This document shows, in pieces, positions 46,019 through 57,138 of a DNA stretch of 64,000 bases (position 1 is the stretch's first letter; every line of letters starts with the position of its first letter). The DNA comes from Moniliophthora roreri (lineage: Eukaryota > Basidiomycota > Agaricomycetes > Agaricales > Marasmiaceae), in NCBI GenBank assembly GCA_001466705.2, contig LATX02000188.1:310001-374000 (forward strand), in the 5' to 3' direction. Made by a program: the position numbers and the translations under genes. The notes below the pieces were generated by a model. It worked only from the letters and a program-made list of their open reading frames with translations. It was not told the origin of the DNA and ran no database searches.

Positions 46019-46471
46019 ATGTCGACGGTTCAAGGTGCAGCAATAATCTTCCGACCAAGTGCAATTCCGACGTCTGCGGCCGATACTTCAGGAGCTTTCA
46101 CATTCAACTCGTAGGCTTTGACTCTTTCCGCTAAAAGTCATTTTCCACAGTTCCTGTGGGCTCCAATTTCTTTGCAAACGGACCAGCTGGTGATATCAGG
46201 AGGCGAAGCCGTGGAAATCACCCGAGCATCGTGGGCCCTCGTCTTTGAACAAGTTACCATTATTATTGTGACCAAGGGATCGTCAGTTCCATTTAAAATG
46301 GCGTCGCAAGGTGACTCGGCTTGATATTAATGTACAGGTGAAGCCGCTAACGGTCTGCCTAGACGAAAATCGTACAATGACGTTCGCGCCATACAAGCTA
46401 GGCACTCCATTTTCAATCTCTCGCCCGGAGGCGTCGACTCTATCATTCAAGGTACGCGGTCGGACACTTTG

Positions 46472-46530
46472 AGCGGCGGGGGGGCCGGGGGGGCGGGCGG
46501 CGCATCAGGATTTCCCCACGGCACTTTCAC
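46472..46530. mobile_element. Partial MITE-1 relative (one terminal arm)
   Basis: A G-rich run followed by CATCAGGATTTCCCCACGG and GCACTTTC matches one arm of MITE-1 (13159-13338). The opposite arm is absent. It lies within what should be the third intron of the copy 3 pseudogene, after the donor GTACGC, so by itself it need not have broken the coding sequence. Confidence 0.7.
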
Positions 46531-46668
46531 TCAATTTCCACTCACTTCCGCTCGCAACCAAACTACGATATTATGTCGACCTCAGTCCCGAGCTCTGGGA
46601 TGTCCTTTCCGCAGGTTTAAGCACGATCTACGTCGATGTCGATAGGAGCAGCCTGGTCCATCGGTAGA

Positions 46669-46985
46669 GTGACATCATACCTTTCGGCATTTTCCGGCAT
46701 TTTTGGCATTTTCGACCTTTCTGCATTGTTAAATGCCAAAATGTGAGGGACAGTCAACGTGATTTTTAACTTGGTTGGTTCACAATTCTACTCTAACTAT
46801 ATGAGCTTAACACAGCTGCCAAGGAGCAGTGACTTTTGTTGGGAATGGGAGGGTAGGCGTGAAGTGAGTGGAGGGGCGAAGTAGCCGGCATTCCAGCAAA
46901 AGGACCTAGCCTTTTACCTTCGGCATTTCGGTCCAAAATGCCAATGGCATGCCGCTGGCATGCCGAAATGCCATGTGATGCTATC
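46669..46985. mobile_element. Putative MITE with GGCATTT-rich inverted ends
   Basis: The left end (CATCATACCTTTCGGCATTT, then TCCGGCATTTTTGGCATTTT) is mirrored imperfectly by the right end, whose reverse complement reads CATCACATGGCATTTCGGCA and then ATTGGCATTTTGGACCGAAA. The interior (about 230 bp) is non-coding. It separates the N-terminal exons of the copy 3 pseudogene from its ubiquitin-like part. Ends and target duplication could not be fixed exactly. Confidence 0.5.
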
Positions 46986-48234
46986 CTGCCGATGTCATTC
47001 CTACCGGTGATCCTATTCAGTCCTCATGAAGAAGTCGGAGCTAATTATACAAAATCCAGAGGGGTTGTATATATTCATCAAGACCCTGGCAGAACAGACT
47101 ATGACCATTTACGCTCGACGCTCTGACACATTTCAGATACTCAAGGGCAAGATACAAGACATCGAGGGCATACCTTCCGAACAATAACGGCTCATGTTCG
47201 CCGGTAAGCAACTAATGGACGAAGAGGAACTGGAGGATTTTGGGATTCGGAACAGAAGCACGATTCACCTCACCTTATCTTACGACCTATTGATCGGAAG
47301 CCAGTCATTTATCTGCTTTCCCCTCGCGAGCAGGAGGTGCAAGTTCGGCGTCCCCCAGTGGAAATTCTCTGCTATATATCCTATCATTCCCCTCTAACAG
47401 CTCTGTTCCGTCTCCAAGAACCAGTCGATTCAGTGGATTGTAAAAACTCATGAAGACGGAACTCTGACAGAGCTCGCAACGGGCACTGCTTTCAGCTATC
47501 TTTTCTGGGAGGCCCAGTGAGAATTGCTCCTCAGATAGATTAACGACTTGAAACCTTCGTACCCAATCCTATTGTCGACAACAGAAACTCCGTCGTCTTG
47601 CCTATTAAAGATGTCCCTGAATACCTCGATAGGGCCTTCCTGGCTCTTGGGCTTCATAGTGAAGCACGCACATCCTTTATCACGTAGGCTCTTGCTTGTG
47701 CGATCCATGAAGCTTTGTCTAATGTAGTTTTGATAACTAATAGCTACCTTCACTTCCTTCACTTCCTAAACACACATATATCGCACCTCCTTCCTCAGGC
47801 CGCGTACGAATGTGCATCCCTCAATATCTCTCCCTCTCCGGATGTTATTCACCAGAGTATACATGCTCTTCAAAGGGCTCACGGCTAAGGGCGTTGTGGC
47901 AGAATAGAGAGCACTTAACGGGGTGGAACGGCGGGAGATTGTAGGTGTCGACGCTACTAGAGTATTGGACAAGGAACTCTTGAGTGGGGTACGGAGGTTT
48001 TATGATGCTAACCGCCAATAATACCTTGGAACTCTGTGTGTGCAACGGTAACTACATCGGCTCTTTGTTCTCGTTACATTTTGTGACACGCAGTATGCAT
48101 TCCTACGTTAGTTAATGTCACTGTCCAAGTTCGCTCCCGACACCATGGACGTTGGAAGAAATACACAATCCCTCAGCTGAAGGATATTTGTATAAGTCGA
48201 AAGGTGCTAATCTGGAAATCTTGGAAGCCTATAT

Positions 48235-49261
48235 CTATGCATCATTTGACCGCCAGTCCTTGCTATCCAACTCACCTACAGCACCCTTTTCTCTAACCTC
48301 TATCTTCTCGAAATATCGGGTCCTTAGCATGCCCTATTCATTGCCCTCGTTCAGGACAACGTCATTATCCGAGAGGAAGTTGATACCTTCGGATAGGGCG
48401 AGGGTAACATCGATATAAGTGAAACAAGTCGCGGATTTGCGCATGCCTGTGTACAGTTGTCAATCTGCGGTTGTACTCATTTGGTTGAACAATGCACGTA
48501 CTGCTTACGGTCTATCCTGTCAAACTTTGTGGCGAGATGTATATAATTGCGTTTCGTCTTAGAAAGTCCTTGTCTTGCTGTGAGTCCCAAAAGTCAACAA
48601 GCTTTCGTTGATATAGAAAAATCACGCATATATAGCTGCTTACCGGAAGGAATACCAGGTACTGAGAGGATAGGCGTCAGCTGCAATTTGACTGCCTGTA
48701 CAAGGTTATCAATCAGTTGCCCGCAGCGACCCGCCTCCAGTACTTGCATGCTGATGGGATGCCCCCGATTCGCCTTTATCCACCACCATCACTCATCAAC
48801 CCCAGCTTCGTTCTTTTCAGATATGAGATCGTGTCGCTGTTTTGCATCGGCGGCTACGATCCCTTGAAGCATTCTCAAGTCTACACCTTGAGATTTAAGC
48901 CTTGAATTAGAGAACTACCTTTGCCGTTCAATGACCCAATTTTCAAGCATCATAACCTACCAGATCGTTGACCTTCACGTACCCGCATCTGTAGTACCTC
49001 GCCCTGTGTGCCGTGTCGAAGCAGCCAGGAAAGAGTTTTCGACATACGAACTTCGGGAGTATCTTTCAGAAGACCTCGTAACTTCGATGAGCCTTGGGAT
49101 GACGGTCCCGAATCAATCTTCTGGGACTTGCAATGATTTCTCGGTTGCTTCTGGGACGAAGGAAGGGAAGCAGGTGATTCGAATTGTGTAATGGTCAAGA
49201 GTTTAGCGAAATAACCGTGTAAGATGATAGTTTGAAGAACAAAGTATTCAATGAACATCAT
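48235..49261 (-). pseudogene. TPT1: Broken tRNA 2'-phosphotransferase (TPT1/KptA-like)
   Basis: The intact enzyme removes the splice-junction 2'-phosphate from ligated tRNAs using NAD+. The N-terminal signature is clear: SSKLRGLLKDTPEVRMSKTL and SWLLRHGTQGEVLQMR. The next conserved piece, GYVKVNDL, is in another frame, as if a few bases were deleted. Then DLRMLQGIVAADAKQRHDLI leads to an in-frame TGA directly before WWWIKANRGHP. Later: LSKTKRNYIHLATKFDR, GMRKSATCFTYIDVTLALSE and GINFLSDNDVVLNEGNE, a TAG, then GMLRTRYFEKIEV and a final stop at 48235-48237. Three lesions within otherwise conserved exons argue for a pseudogene rather than missed introns. It is divergent from USB1, with about 100 bp between starts. 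Confidence 0.78.
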
Positions 49262-49361
49262 GATCTTGACGAACCGGAAATGACGTGACAGGGTGACATG
49301 GCATACGTGTTGTGACTGCCGCGTGCTGCAGCGCGTTCACTTACTTCTACGACTAGCCAAT

Positions 49362-50438
49362 ATGAAGCGGTCAAATGTTCTGGTAGATTATGAAGGTTCC
49401 AGCGAGGAAGAGTTAGAATCAAAAGAACCTGTCAAGAAAAGGTGACTATCCTTGTTTCATCTTCAAGCGATGACGACTGACAAAAAAATTCCCCAGAAAA
49501 CTGCCCGCACTCTCATCTAGTATGGTCGTTCCTGTGCCAGTGGACGACCCGAGCCGGCATCAGGGAAGAACTCGGTGTACACCACATGTCGAAGGGCAAT
49601 GGGCTGTTCACGTCTATGTTCCTGTCGTTGTCGAACGGAGCTCGCACATCTGCCAACTCCTTCGCCAAGCTTTTGAGACTGCAAAGGAAAGCGTGCCCCC
49701 ATTGCAGTCCTTATCTGGGCTAGACACTGAACAGCCCCCCAGTAAGAATTTCGAGCTCCATATATCGCTATCCCGGCCTGTTTTTGTGCGGGGACATCAA
49801 AGAGAGGAAATCAAGCGTTGTGTCAGGCAGATTGCCCAATCGAATAGTCCGTATGTTACTTGCACCATCCTCGTGTACTCAACTCATCGAAACCAGCTTC
49901 AGGGCTTCCTTCAGTTCATTTTCTGTTTTCACCAATGACGAAAAGACAAGATCATTCCTGGCAGTGGATATCGGTGGAGGTTTCAAGGAGGTCCGTATTG
50001 TTATGTGCCCCAACTCCGTGGACTCAGGTCTGAGACAATTATCTTTAGCTCAAGATTCTTTCAGGCGGATTGACACCGACATTGCAAACGTTGCGTCAGA
50101 AGGCATACTACTCTGATCCTCGGTTTCATGCTTCCTTCGCATGGGCTTTGCTCGATCTCCCCAGCGCCGCAGGGTCCCAAAAATTGAGTAAGAAGGACGG
50201 GGACTTTGTTGTATTGTCGGAGGCCGCTGGCACTGTATGTGATGAAGATATCGATATCGTTACCTCGGTATCCTTGTCCACGAATTTTCCAAGAATTCCA
50301 CGCTTCCCCGATTCGCTGGCAACCACTTTGAATGATAGATATAAGGCCACTCTATACTCGAAAAGTGGAATCTTTGATGTGCGACAAGTGAATGTGAAGA
50401 TTGGGAAGGAGATTTTCTCATGGACGTTGCGAGGATGA
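49362..50438 (+). CDS. USB1: U6 snRNA 3' phosphodiesterase Usb1
   Basis: A 2H-phosphodiesterase that trims and caps the 3' end of U6 snRNA in the nucleus. Exon 1 starts ATG 49362 (MKRSNVLVDYEGSSEEELES). The next exon has HVEGQWAVHVYVPVVVERSS and the first HxS motif in NFELHISLSRPVFVRGHQRE. Then FSSFSVFTNDEKTRSFLAVD and LRQLSLAQDSFRRI lead to AYYSDPRFHASFAWALLDLP with the second HxS motif. An extended insert (LSKKDGDFVVLSEAAGTVCD) follows, and the end is VNVKIGKEIFSWTLRG with TGA 50436-50438. Both catalytic His-x-Ser tetrads are present, so the gene appears functional. About 310 residues, five exons. Confidence 0.9.
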
Positions 50439-53186
50439 ACCCAGTGGAGCTGGCTTTATGAGGCAAGTGAAGAAATGTATTCTAGGTTTCTTGTACTCTT
50501 GCCGTTCGTCCTAATTTTGTTCTCAAGGTGTATCAGGGATTCCCAAGTATCCAAACCATAATTCGCGTAGGCTCCATACAAGTGTTAGCTTTGATCTGTG
50601 GAGGCAATATTATGACTGGGACGCCCCTCTCCAAACCTGTTAACCATGCGCCGTAGGTCTCGGAATGGTTTCCTTTACTCAAAGAATGTTCGAGACACCT
50701 CGATTCGCCTTCTCAGTTGGATTTCTTTCTCCACTTTATTACGACCTGAATCCAATTGATACCATATCTCCCAGTGGGGCAGCACCCAAGACCGGTTCAT
50801 CTCGTGCTGGTTTGCACTCATTAGTTCGCTCGGAAATCTCTTCTCATTGGCGACTGATTTACAGTTGCGAACAAGTGTCAGGATCCCATCATTATTAATT
50901 GTTTGTGATGACACTTCATAGCCTTCAATGCGACAGGGAGGTCATGGGTTAAAAGTTGGAGCGGTGACTTCTCACATCGCCGCATGTTATTGCAGTTTGA
51001 AGCAACACAATCTTTGTCTGACGGGGCTTCGAAGATGTGATACAATATGTCGATAGCAACTCTCGGTGGGTGATAGAATCTATCTCAGTTTACTTTGCCT
51101 TGTAATAGCCAACCTGACGAGTTGAACAGGTCATGCCATATGATGGCACTCGGCTTGCAGTCTTCAACCCGGTCCTTCATGTAAGTATATCATATTGTGC
51201 CTATCAACTCATCCGAGCGAAGAGAAATCCTCCCATTTAAGTTCATGGTTTGAAGCATATTAAGCGTTTCCTAGTCGATGCACTGCCTCGAAATACAGAA
51301 CACCGCTATGATCAACACCGCGATTGAGCGCGCACCGCGGCTAGGTTCATGAGTCCAAGCGCCAACCGGCGAGTCGTCCCGTATTTCACGGGAAAATCGA
51401 GATTCCAAAACTCCACGGCTTACCACCTCTCATAGATATGTCTGCATCACTGATTGCTTGTCGAATTGGGAATCTCTGCCCTGCAAGTCAATGTCCCTGT
51501 CAATCACTGGGACCGGCGCCTTTTGATGGTGGATTGCCTTCTGCTCTCCAAGCTCCCAGTCGGCGGAGTATAATGTGAGTGCGGCCGTCTAATCATAAAC
51601 GCTATGGCCCCTGACGAACTTGGGACTAGTCTGAATATGATGAGACCCTGTACACGCTGAAAAAGTATTTGTGTCCAGCTGAATGATACTCGGTTTTCAT
51701 TGATCCTGACTCAACCGAACTTCAGGTTGCTTAGGGCTCCGTGGGTGAAGATTGCGTGGATGGTTCATCCTTCTTGTTATCGTTAAAGGTGCGTAGATGA
51801 TTCGACCATTTAACACGTTCTGATCAAGCATGAGCAAAGGTACCCAGGTGTTTTAATTAATCACTGCAAAATGCTATTCGCGGCGCTTTCTCGTGTGAAG
51901 AGGTCTTTACCACGCAAAAGTGAATTGTGAGAATTATGAGTGATTGTTCGATGCATGCTGATAACGACGACGGGCGTTCTTTCTCATACCAGCTATTCAT
52001 GTTTGCGAACTCCAATGTATGAGCTCACATTGAGATATTTTGGTGATCATGATGCAGCTCAGGCCCGCGCCCAGTAGTGCCTGCGTTCACTTCTCGACGG
52101 TGGCTCGCTCAGCCGGGAATGCCGACGATGGATGAAGTTTACATCGTTGATTTCATTTGAACTTTGCCGTGTCCCTCTGCTTCGCTAGCGGGACGCGCAA
52201 GGATTCTTTGGCAGCATAAAAAAGATCAAGTTCGAGCGCAACAAAGTGTGGTATTTCTTCTTGCAACAAAGCCTGCTATAAGCAAATACCCTGGCGGGAC
52301 GCCCGCGCTAGAAGCTTGAGGTCATGCTGCGGTTCAGGCATTTCACCCTGATTTCTTTATTCGATACGTGCGTCAACTATTTTATGTCTCTACACCTGAA
52401 GAAGCGACTTGACACACAACGCACACCGGCACAAATGAATTTGGAGATTGATTGTATTTCTCGGCGGAGTTGGTGTGGGGTGCTTTTCGTCCAGCTTGAC
52501 ATCGATTCGTTAGTGCTCTTGACAGTAATGCCCCTCTTAGGATGAATGGAGAACTTCATGCATTATGTCTTCGATTTCAGGAACTGAACGGAGGTGTCCA
52601 TGAGCCATCAAAGCTATGGATATCTTGAATAATTCTAAGTGGCGCAAGGAGCAGATCAATTTACGCTACGGCAAGGTCGAGCTTGTGTCGGAAGATACCT
52701 GCTCCATGAACCGGTTCAGCAGCTAAACCTAATTAGACACTGGCCGTAGCGAATAGTCTGCGTATACAATAGTCCAAATTTACCAGGTGAGGTACCATCT
52801 TCTCGGACTTCAGAAGTTCATCACTCCGGAACCGACCAAGGGATGAATCCGATTCGATTCCATAAGTCTTTATCAGCAGGATAATTCAAAGACCCGCCGC
52901 CACCACATCATACCGTGGTATGGACCGCCGTAACTAGGTCGGAGGCTGTCACTCTATGCAGTCAACAGTCCCGAGTTGAGACCAGTCAGAAGCGAGTCGT
53001 TAACCCAAGGATACCACTTCCGATATGACCGACGGTATTAACAGATGCCAACGTCCAAAGTGTTATTATTGAGTAGCAAATAAGGTAAGATCATAGTATA
53101 GTACACACAAATTAGGGATCTCATCAGAAGAATTCACTTTCAGCACATCTTGTATCGCGACTGATCATGCACCAATGTCTGAGGGA
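50439..53186. other. Gene-poor stretch next to decaying genes
   Basis: About 2.75 kb with no open frame above 80 codons and no recognised domain on either strand. No inverted-repeat ends, transposase or reverse-transcriptase signature was seen. Its position between pseudogenes suggests long-decayed material, but nothing identifies it. Confidence 0.4.
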
Positions 53187-54577
53187 TCAACCCTCTTGAA
53201 CATGAAAACGCGGGTGACGACACCAGGCGCAGGTACGACGTCCCAGAGGAGCTGCGCGCTCGTAGGCGGACTGCAGAAGGTAGCGAAGCACTACATAAGT
53301 ATGAGAGGGCGACCAATAGCTACAGGACTTGAAAGTGAGTGATGGTAAAAAAAAAAAAACCAAGAAGGGAATGCAAGGCGTATATGATGAAGGAAGTACG
53401 AGCTTCCTACGGAAACCCATTACAAGAAAGGATTTGTCAGGGTACTGTGGGACGTCTGAGCTAAACAGCAGTAGAGAGTTGGACGGTGTAAGGTTGGCTT
53501 TGTTTGGAATGAAATGTTCTTGGCCCAAACGAGGGGAAGGAAGGGGAGACATGCGCATTTGGAGGTTCGAAACGGTACTGCGTTTGGGGGGGGGGAAACG
53601 ACAATCACTATGCAAACATAGTCTAGTCAATTGACAAAACTTAGTGCGCCTCCCAGAGTCCCAAAAAGGGTACGCAACATCTAAAGCGGTTGAAAGATCC
53701 TTCAAGATGCCATCGAGATTGGTCCGGACATTCCATTCTATAATTTGGCCCTTCGAGGATTGTTCAACCGGATAAATAGCAGAGAATTCCCATGCAGGAA
53801 CTAGTGAAAGTTGGACACGGAACTGTCGTCCATTGGGAGAAAAGAGGTATATGGCGGGTTTACCGCCTATCTGTACCTTCGCAGCAGTGATGGTATCGCC
53901 ATTGACCATGTTAAGTCCGGCCCGTCGAAAAGAATATTCCAACCTTCTTCGCAACCTCCGAACTTTTTAACTACTGCCTACCGAGTCCTGGTCATCCGAA
54001 TATTCGCTTTGGTGTGAATGTGAAAAGATTCGCCGGTCGTGTTCTCAATTCTGAGCGTAAACTGGACAGAAACTTTCGATTTCAGTAGCCATAGCGCGCA
54101 TTGCAATGGAACATACGCGTCTCTTCACCACTTGCATAGCCTAGCTGGGGTATTGCCGGTGGGCATGTCGATAACGTTCTCTGTGCAAATGTTCCTACAG
54201 CTCGTTGCCATTGTACGAAAAGCCCACATCAAACGCCGAGACTTCTTTGGGGGCCAACGACCAGGCTGAAGGGGTGATTTCGACCATTTCGCCTTCTAAC
54301 ACTGCAAGCTGGTCTGTTCGCAGAATCATGACCCGGTTAGCTAGAAGAGGGAAACAATTCCTGCTTCTACTATCGTTGACTGGGGAACTATCAGTATGCA
54401 GCTCAACTGAGACATACTGTCACGTACATCATAGGATGCAATCGCCTGGCGTGGTACAACTTTGTTCTCGTTCCCATATTTGAACACCACGAGTTTCTGG
54501 ATGACACTGCTAGTATTGAACAAAGACTTTGATTTCGTAGAAAAATGGAGACCTTGGACAAGATGGTTTTGGTTCAA
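53187..54577 (-). pseudogene. Ubiquitin-fold family, copy 4, degenerate
   Basis: The N-terminal exon reads SSVIQKLVVFKYGNENKVVP and ends at IASYD with a GTACGT donor. After a CCCCAG acceptor the phase is wrong for the next family block VMILRTDQLAVLEGEMVEIT, PSAWSLAPKEVSAFDVGFSY, which then stops at NGNEL. The part matching the start of the ubiquitin-like domain (VQFTLRIENTTGESFHIHTK) is followed by stops. A 255-codon frame from 53954 then covers GDTITAAKVQIGGKPAIYLF, SPNGRQFRVQLSLVPAWEFS, EWNVRTNLDGILKDLSTALD and AYPFWDS, and runs on through what should be introns to YLLQSAYERAAPLG. Only a Gly-Gly-Lys-Pro remains of the ubiquitin C-terminus. Probably a pseudogene, though the KPAIYLF module is still open. 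Confidence 0.65.
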
Positions 54578-54697
54578 GACAAGCGATTTTCAATTAATTG
54601 TTGCGAAAGCTAGTATGTACCCCACCAATCACCTATCAGGTCATCCTACTACAGAGTAGAGTGTAATCTAGAGCAGAACTGACAGCTTGTCGTTATC

Positions 54698-54790
54698 TTG
54701 GTTTATTACTTCCTATATTCGACGCGCCATCGCACGACATGAAAACGCATGTAACGACGTCCGGCACAAGGAATCTCATAAAGAAGCGAC
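54698..54790 (-). pseudogene. Remnant of a fifth ubiquitin-fold family copy (C-terminal piece)
   Basis: The minus strand reads VPDVVTCVFMSCDGASN, matching [15 protein letters not shown] near the end of copy 1; at DNA level GACGTCGTTACATGCGTTTT also resembles the end of copy 4. Nothing else of the family is readable beside it. It lies just upstream of copy 4 on the same strand, so it may be what is left of a tandem duplicate. Confidence 0.4.
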
Positions 54791-55419
54791 ATCCTATGTA
54801 TTGACGTTAGCTGGGGAAAGACCAAGTGTTGAGCGAAGACAGTAAGTCCATGTTCCGACATTCATGATGGCTTGTCGAGATACTTGATGGAAAGCAAGAC
54901 AGCTGGGTGCTGTGTGGTTGGCTTCCACACGAGAAGATCCAGAGATTGCGGGGTTGCTACTCATAGTCTCGTTAGGATGTGCAAGTACCGAGCTTCCCAA
55001 AACAGATATGATAAGACATCGTAGACTTTTCCATCGAATCATCTTGCTAGGTCTGCACATTCCATTCCATGGGTCAAGGTACCATTGAATGACTGCTACA
55101 AGATAGTCGCAGGTTTGGCCAACGAGCTTGAGGCTTTGAGGATTGGCGCGTCGAAGCGCATCAGGACAGATGATGGTCAGAGAAAGACCTGGTCCCGGCA
55201 TCACGGACCTCCCATCGACAATTCGACGCACCCAATCCAACATTTCAAATTTACCTATTTGCAATGATCTCACGAAAAACTCAAACTCAAGCTCGTTCAC
55301 AGGACACATCTGCTGACCAACAGACTGGGTCAAGTGGACTCTTCGGCTACACTGCAGCACAGCTCGTCGAGAGGGTGTGTTACCTTTCATTTCAACCCAA
55401 CCTCTCCTCACTGCACAGA

Positions 55420-56993
55420 ATGACACACAGAGCTGTCCGTTGGTACCCACCTTCGTTCGATATCCGTGTCGAACATGTCCCGAAACCAAAGTATTGCATC
55501 TTCCACTATTACAGGTTCTTTCCCATCTCACTAACGGAATGCCAGGATTGAGAAATCAGATGATGTGATTGTGAAGGTTACTGTGAGTGTCTACGATTTA
55601 TGAGCCTACCTATGAACTGAGATAATTCATAGTTGGCTGCATTATGTGGTATGGTCCTACAAGTCAAGCAGACATTACCATATTCCTGACGGTGCTGCAC
55701 AGGAAGCGATCTACACATCTACCGTGGTCACGGAGGAGTTGATAGAGTACATACATGTGGCCATGAGTTCATGGGAGAAATCGTCCAGCTGGGAGATCAG
55801 GCGAACGCCAAGCAAGAAGGCAACTTCCCAGAGCTGAAAGTGGGCGACAAAGTGGTAGCGCCGTTTACTGCTAACTGTGGAGAGTGCCAGTGCGTTTGCA
55901 TTCCCTCTAAATTAACAATGAGCTTACAACCACACTTAGTGTCTGCCGAGTAGGATACACCTGCCGCTGCCCTTCAGGCTTCCTGTTTGGCTCGGGTGCC
56001 CTTGATGGTGGCCAAGCTCAATTCATCCGTGTACCCTATGGTGCGGCCACACTCCTTCCATTGTCTAATCTATTTCCGGCAGGAAGCGCGCCTAATGACC
56101 CATCGCTCCTCTTACTTGCGGATATCTTGCCAACCGGCGTATTCGGAGCCCTTCAACTTCTGAATCACCCCAAAGTCGTAACGATCCGCGAAGGAAAACC
56201 ATGGCCAGATCACTTCCCCTTTCCCGTTTCTAACACGTCCACCGTGAGCACGATGAACGAAGAAGACAAGATTCTGAATCTCGCAGTCATTGGCTTGGGC
56301 CCTGTGGGAATTTGCGCTTGTGTGGCTTTATTGGATGCGTTATGGAGAGGGTCACTTAAATATAGGATCGTGGCAATTGATCTCTTGGAAGGAAGGAGGG
56401 AAAAGTTGAAGGTAGTGTATAATCGAGTGATGCAGAGCGAACCGGACAAGAAGCAACGTGGCGAATTCATAGTTTTACCTCCGGAAGAAGCGAAAGCAAA
56501 GGTCCAGGAGTGGACGAATGATGTGGGATGCACCGGAGTCCTCGAGGTGCAACTCAATCCTTTTCCATTGAACGTATGAAAAGCTAATTTGATGAAATGC
56601 AGGCTGTTGGCCACATTGATGCACTTGAACTCGCGTTTGATCTAGTGCGCGCTTTTGGAACGATCACGAGCGTCGGTGTCCACGGAGCCGCGCAAATTCC
56701 TTTCACAGGGAGACAGTTGTATAACAAGAACATCAGCCTTGATTTCGGAAGGTGTCCTGCAAGGGCAATGGTTCCACTAGCAGCGGAATTGCTGCGTAGG
56801 CGTTCCCTCTGTTCTCTTATCGTTCAGCTGATACTGATTCTGCTGATCAGTGAAACGTCAGGACGTGTTCGGTGAGGTTGGCACAGCTAGCAGCTTAATT
56901 GACCGGGTGACTTCCTTGGATGAGGCGCCGGAAATGTACCGGAAGTTTGAAAGAGGAGATGTCGGAAAAGTGTTGTTTGACCCGTGGAAGTAG
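55420..56993 (+). CDS. Zinc-dependent alcohol dehydrogenase (MDR family)
   Basis: A medium-chain NAD(P)-dependent alcohol dehydrogenase, formaldehyde-dehydrogenase-like. From ATG 55420 it reads MTHRAVRWYPPSFDIRVEHV, IEKSDDVIVKVT, LAALCGSDLHIYRG (catalytic Cys), then VHTCGHEFMGEIVQLGDQ (His-Glu). The structural-zinc cysteines fall in NCGEC and CRVGYTCRC. The coenzyme fold has LNLAVIGLGPVGICACVALL (GxGxxG) and YRIVAIDLLEGRREKLK. After an intron come AVGHIDALELAFDLVRAFGT and GVHGAAQIPFTGRQLYNKNI, and the end is FERGDVGKVLFDPWK with TAG 56991-56993. About 430 residues with a loop insert after residue 250. An upstream exon from ATG 55264 (MISRKTQTQARSQDTSADQQ) joins in phase through a GTGTGT donor and could add about 50 residues; family alignment favours the later start. 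Confidence 0.88.
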
Positions 56994-57138
56994 CTTGCCT
57001 GGCTGTATCCGTCATCTCACCTACTTCGTGCCTCCATACTGAACTGGAAGTCTTACGGTGAAAGGGTCGTGTGTTTGAGAACATAACGTTCTTAGGATTC
57101 AGTACTCAAAATTTTTGCTTTGTTTATTTTCAGATTTA

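Larger units (their letters stand above)
46019..48005 (+). pseudogene. Ubiquitin-fold family, copy 3, disrupted by stops, frameshift and MITE insertions
   Basis: Family order is preserved: N-terminus MSTVQGAAIIFRPSAIPTSA ending FTFNS; then, after an in-frame TAG, ALTLSAKSHFPQFLWAPISL, which aligns with the copy 1 exon. Next come DQLVISGGEAVEITRASWAL, GTPFSISRPEASTLSFK and YVDLSPELWDVLSAGLSTIY. The ubiquitin-like part reads LYIFIKTLAEQTMTIYARRS, GKIQDIEGIPSEQ, a TAA, then RLMFAGKQLMDEEELEDFGI. The Gly-Gly region is lost by frameshift, but PVIYLLSPREQEVQVR is readable in another frame. QWKFSAIYPIIPL, SYLFWEAQ, DVPEYLDRAFLALGLHSEAR and the tail EWGTEVL follow. A partial MITE-1 lies in an intron (46472-46530) and a second inverted-repeat element separates the halves (46669-46985). 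At least three lesions make it non-functional. Confidence 0.8.

Noticed and set aside
50439..53186. Suspected transposon remnant
   Set aside because: The stretch looks degenerate, but no terminal repeats, reverse transcriptase or transposase motif could be found.
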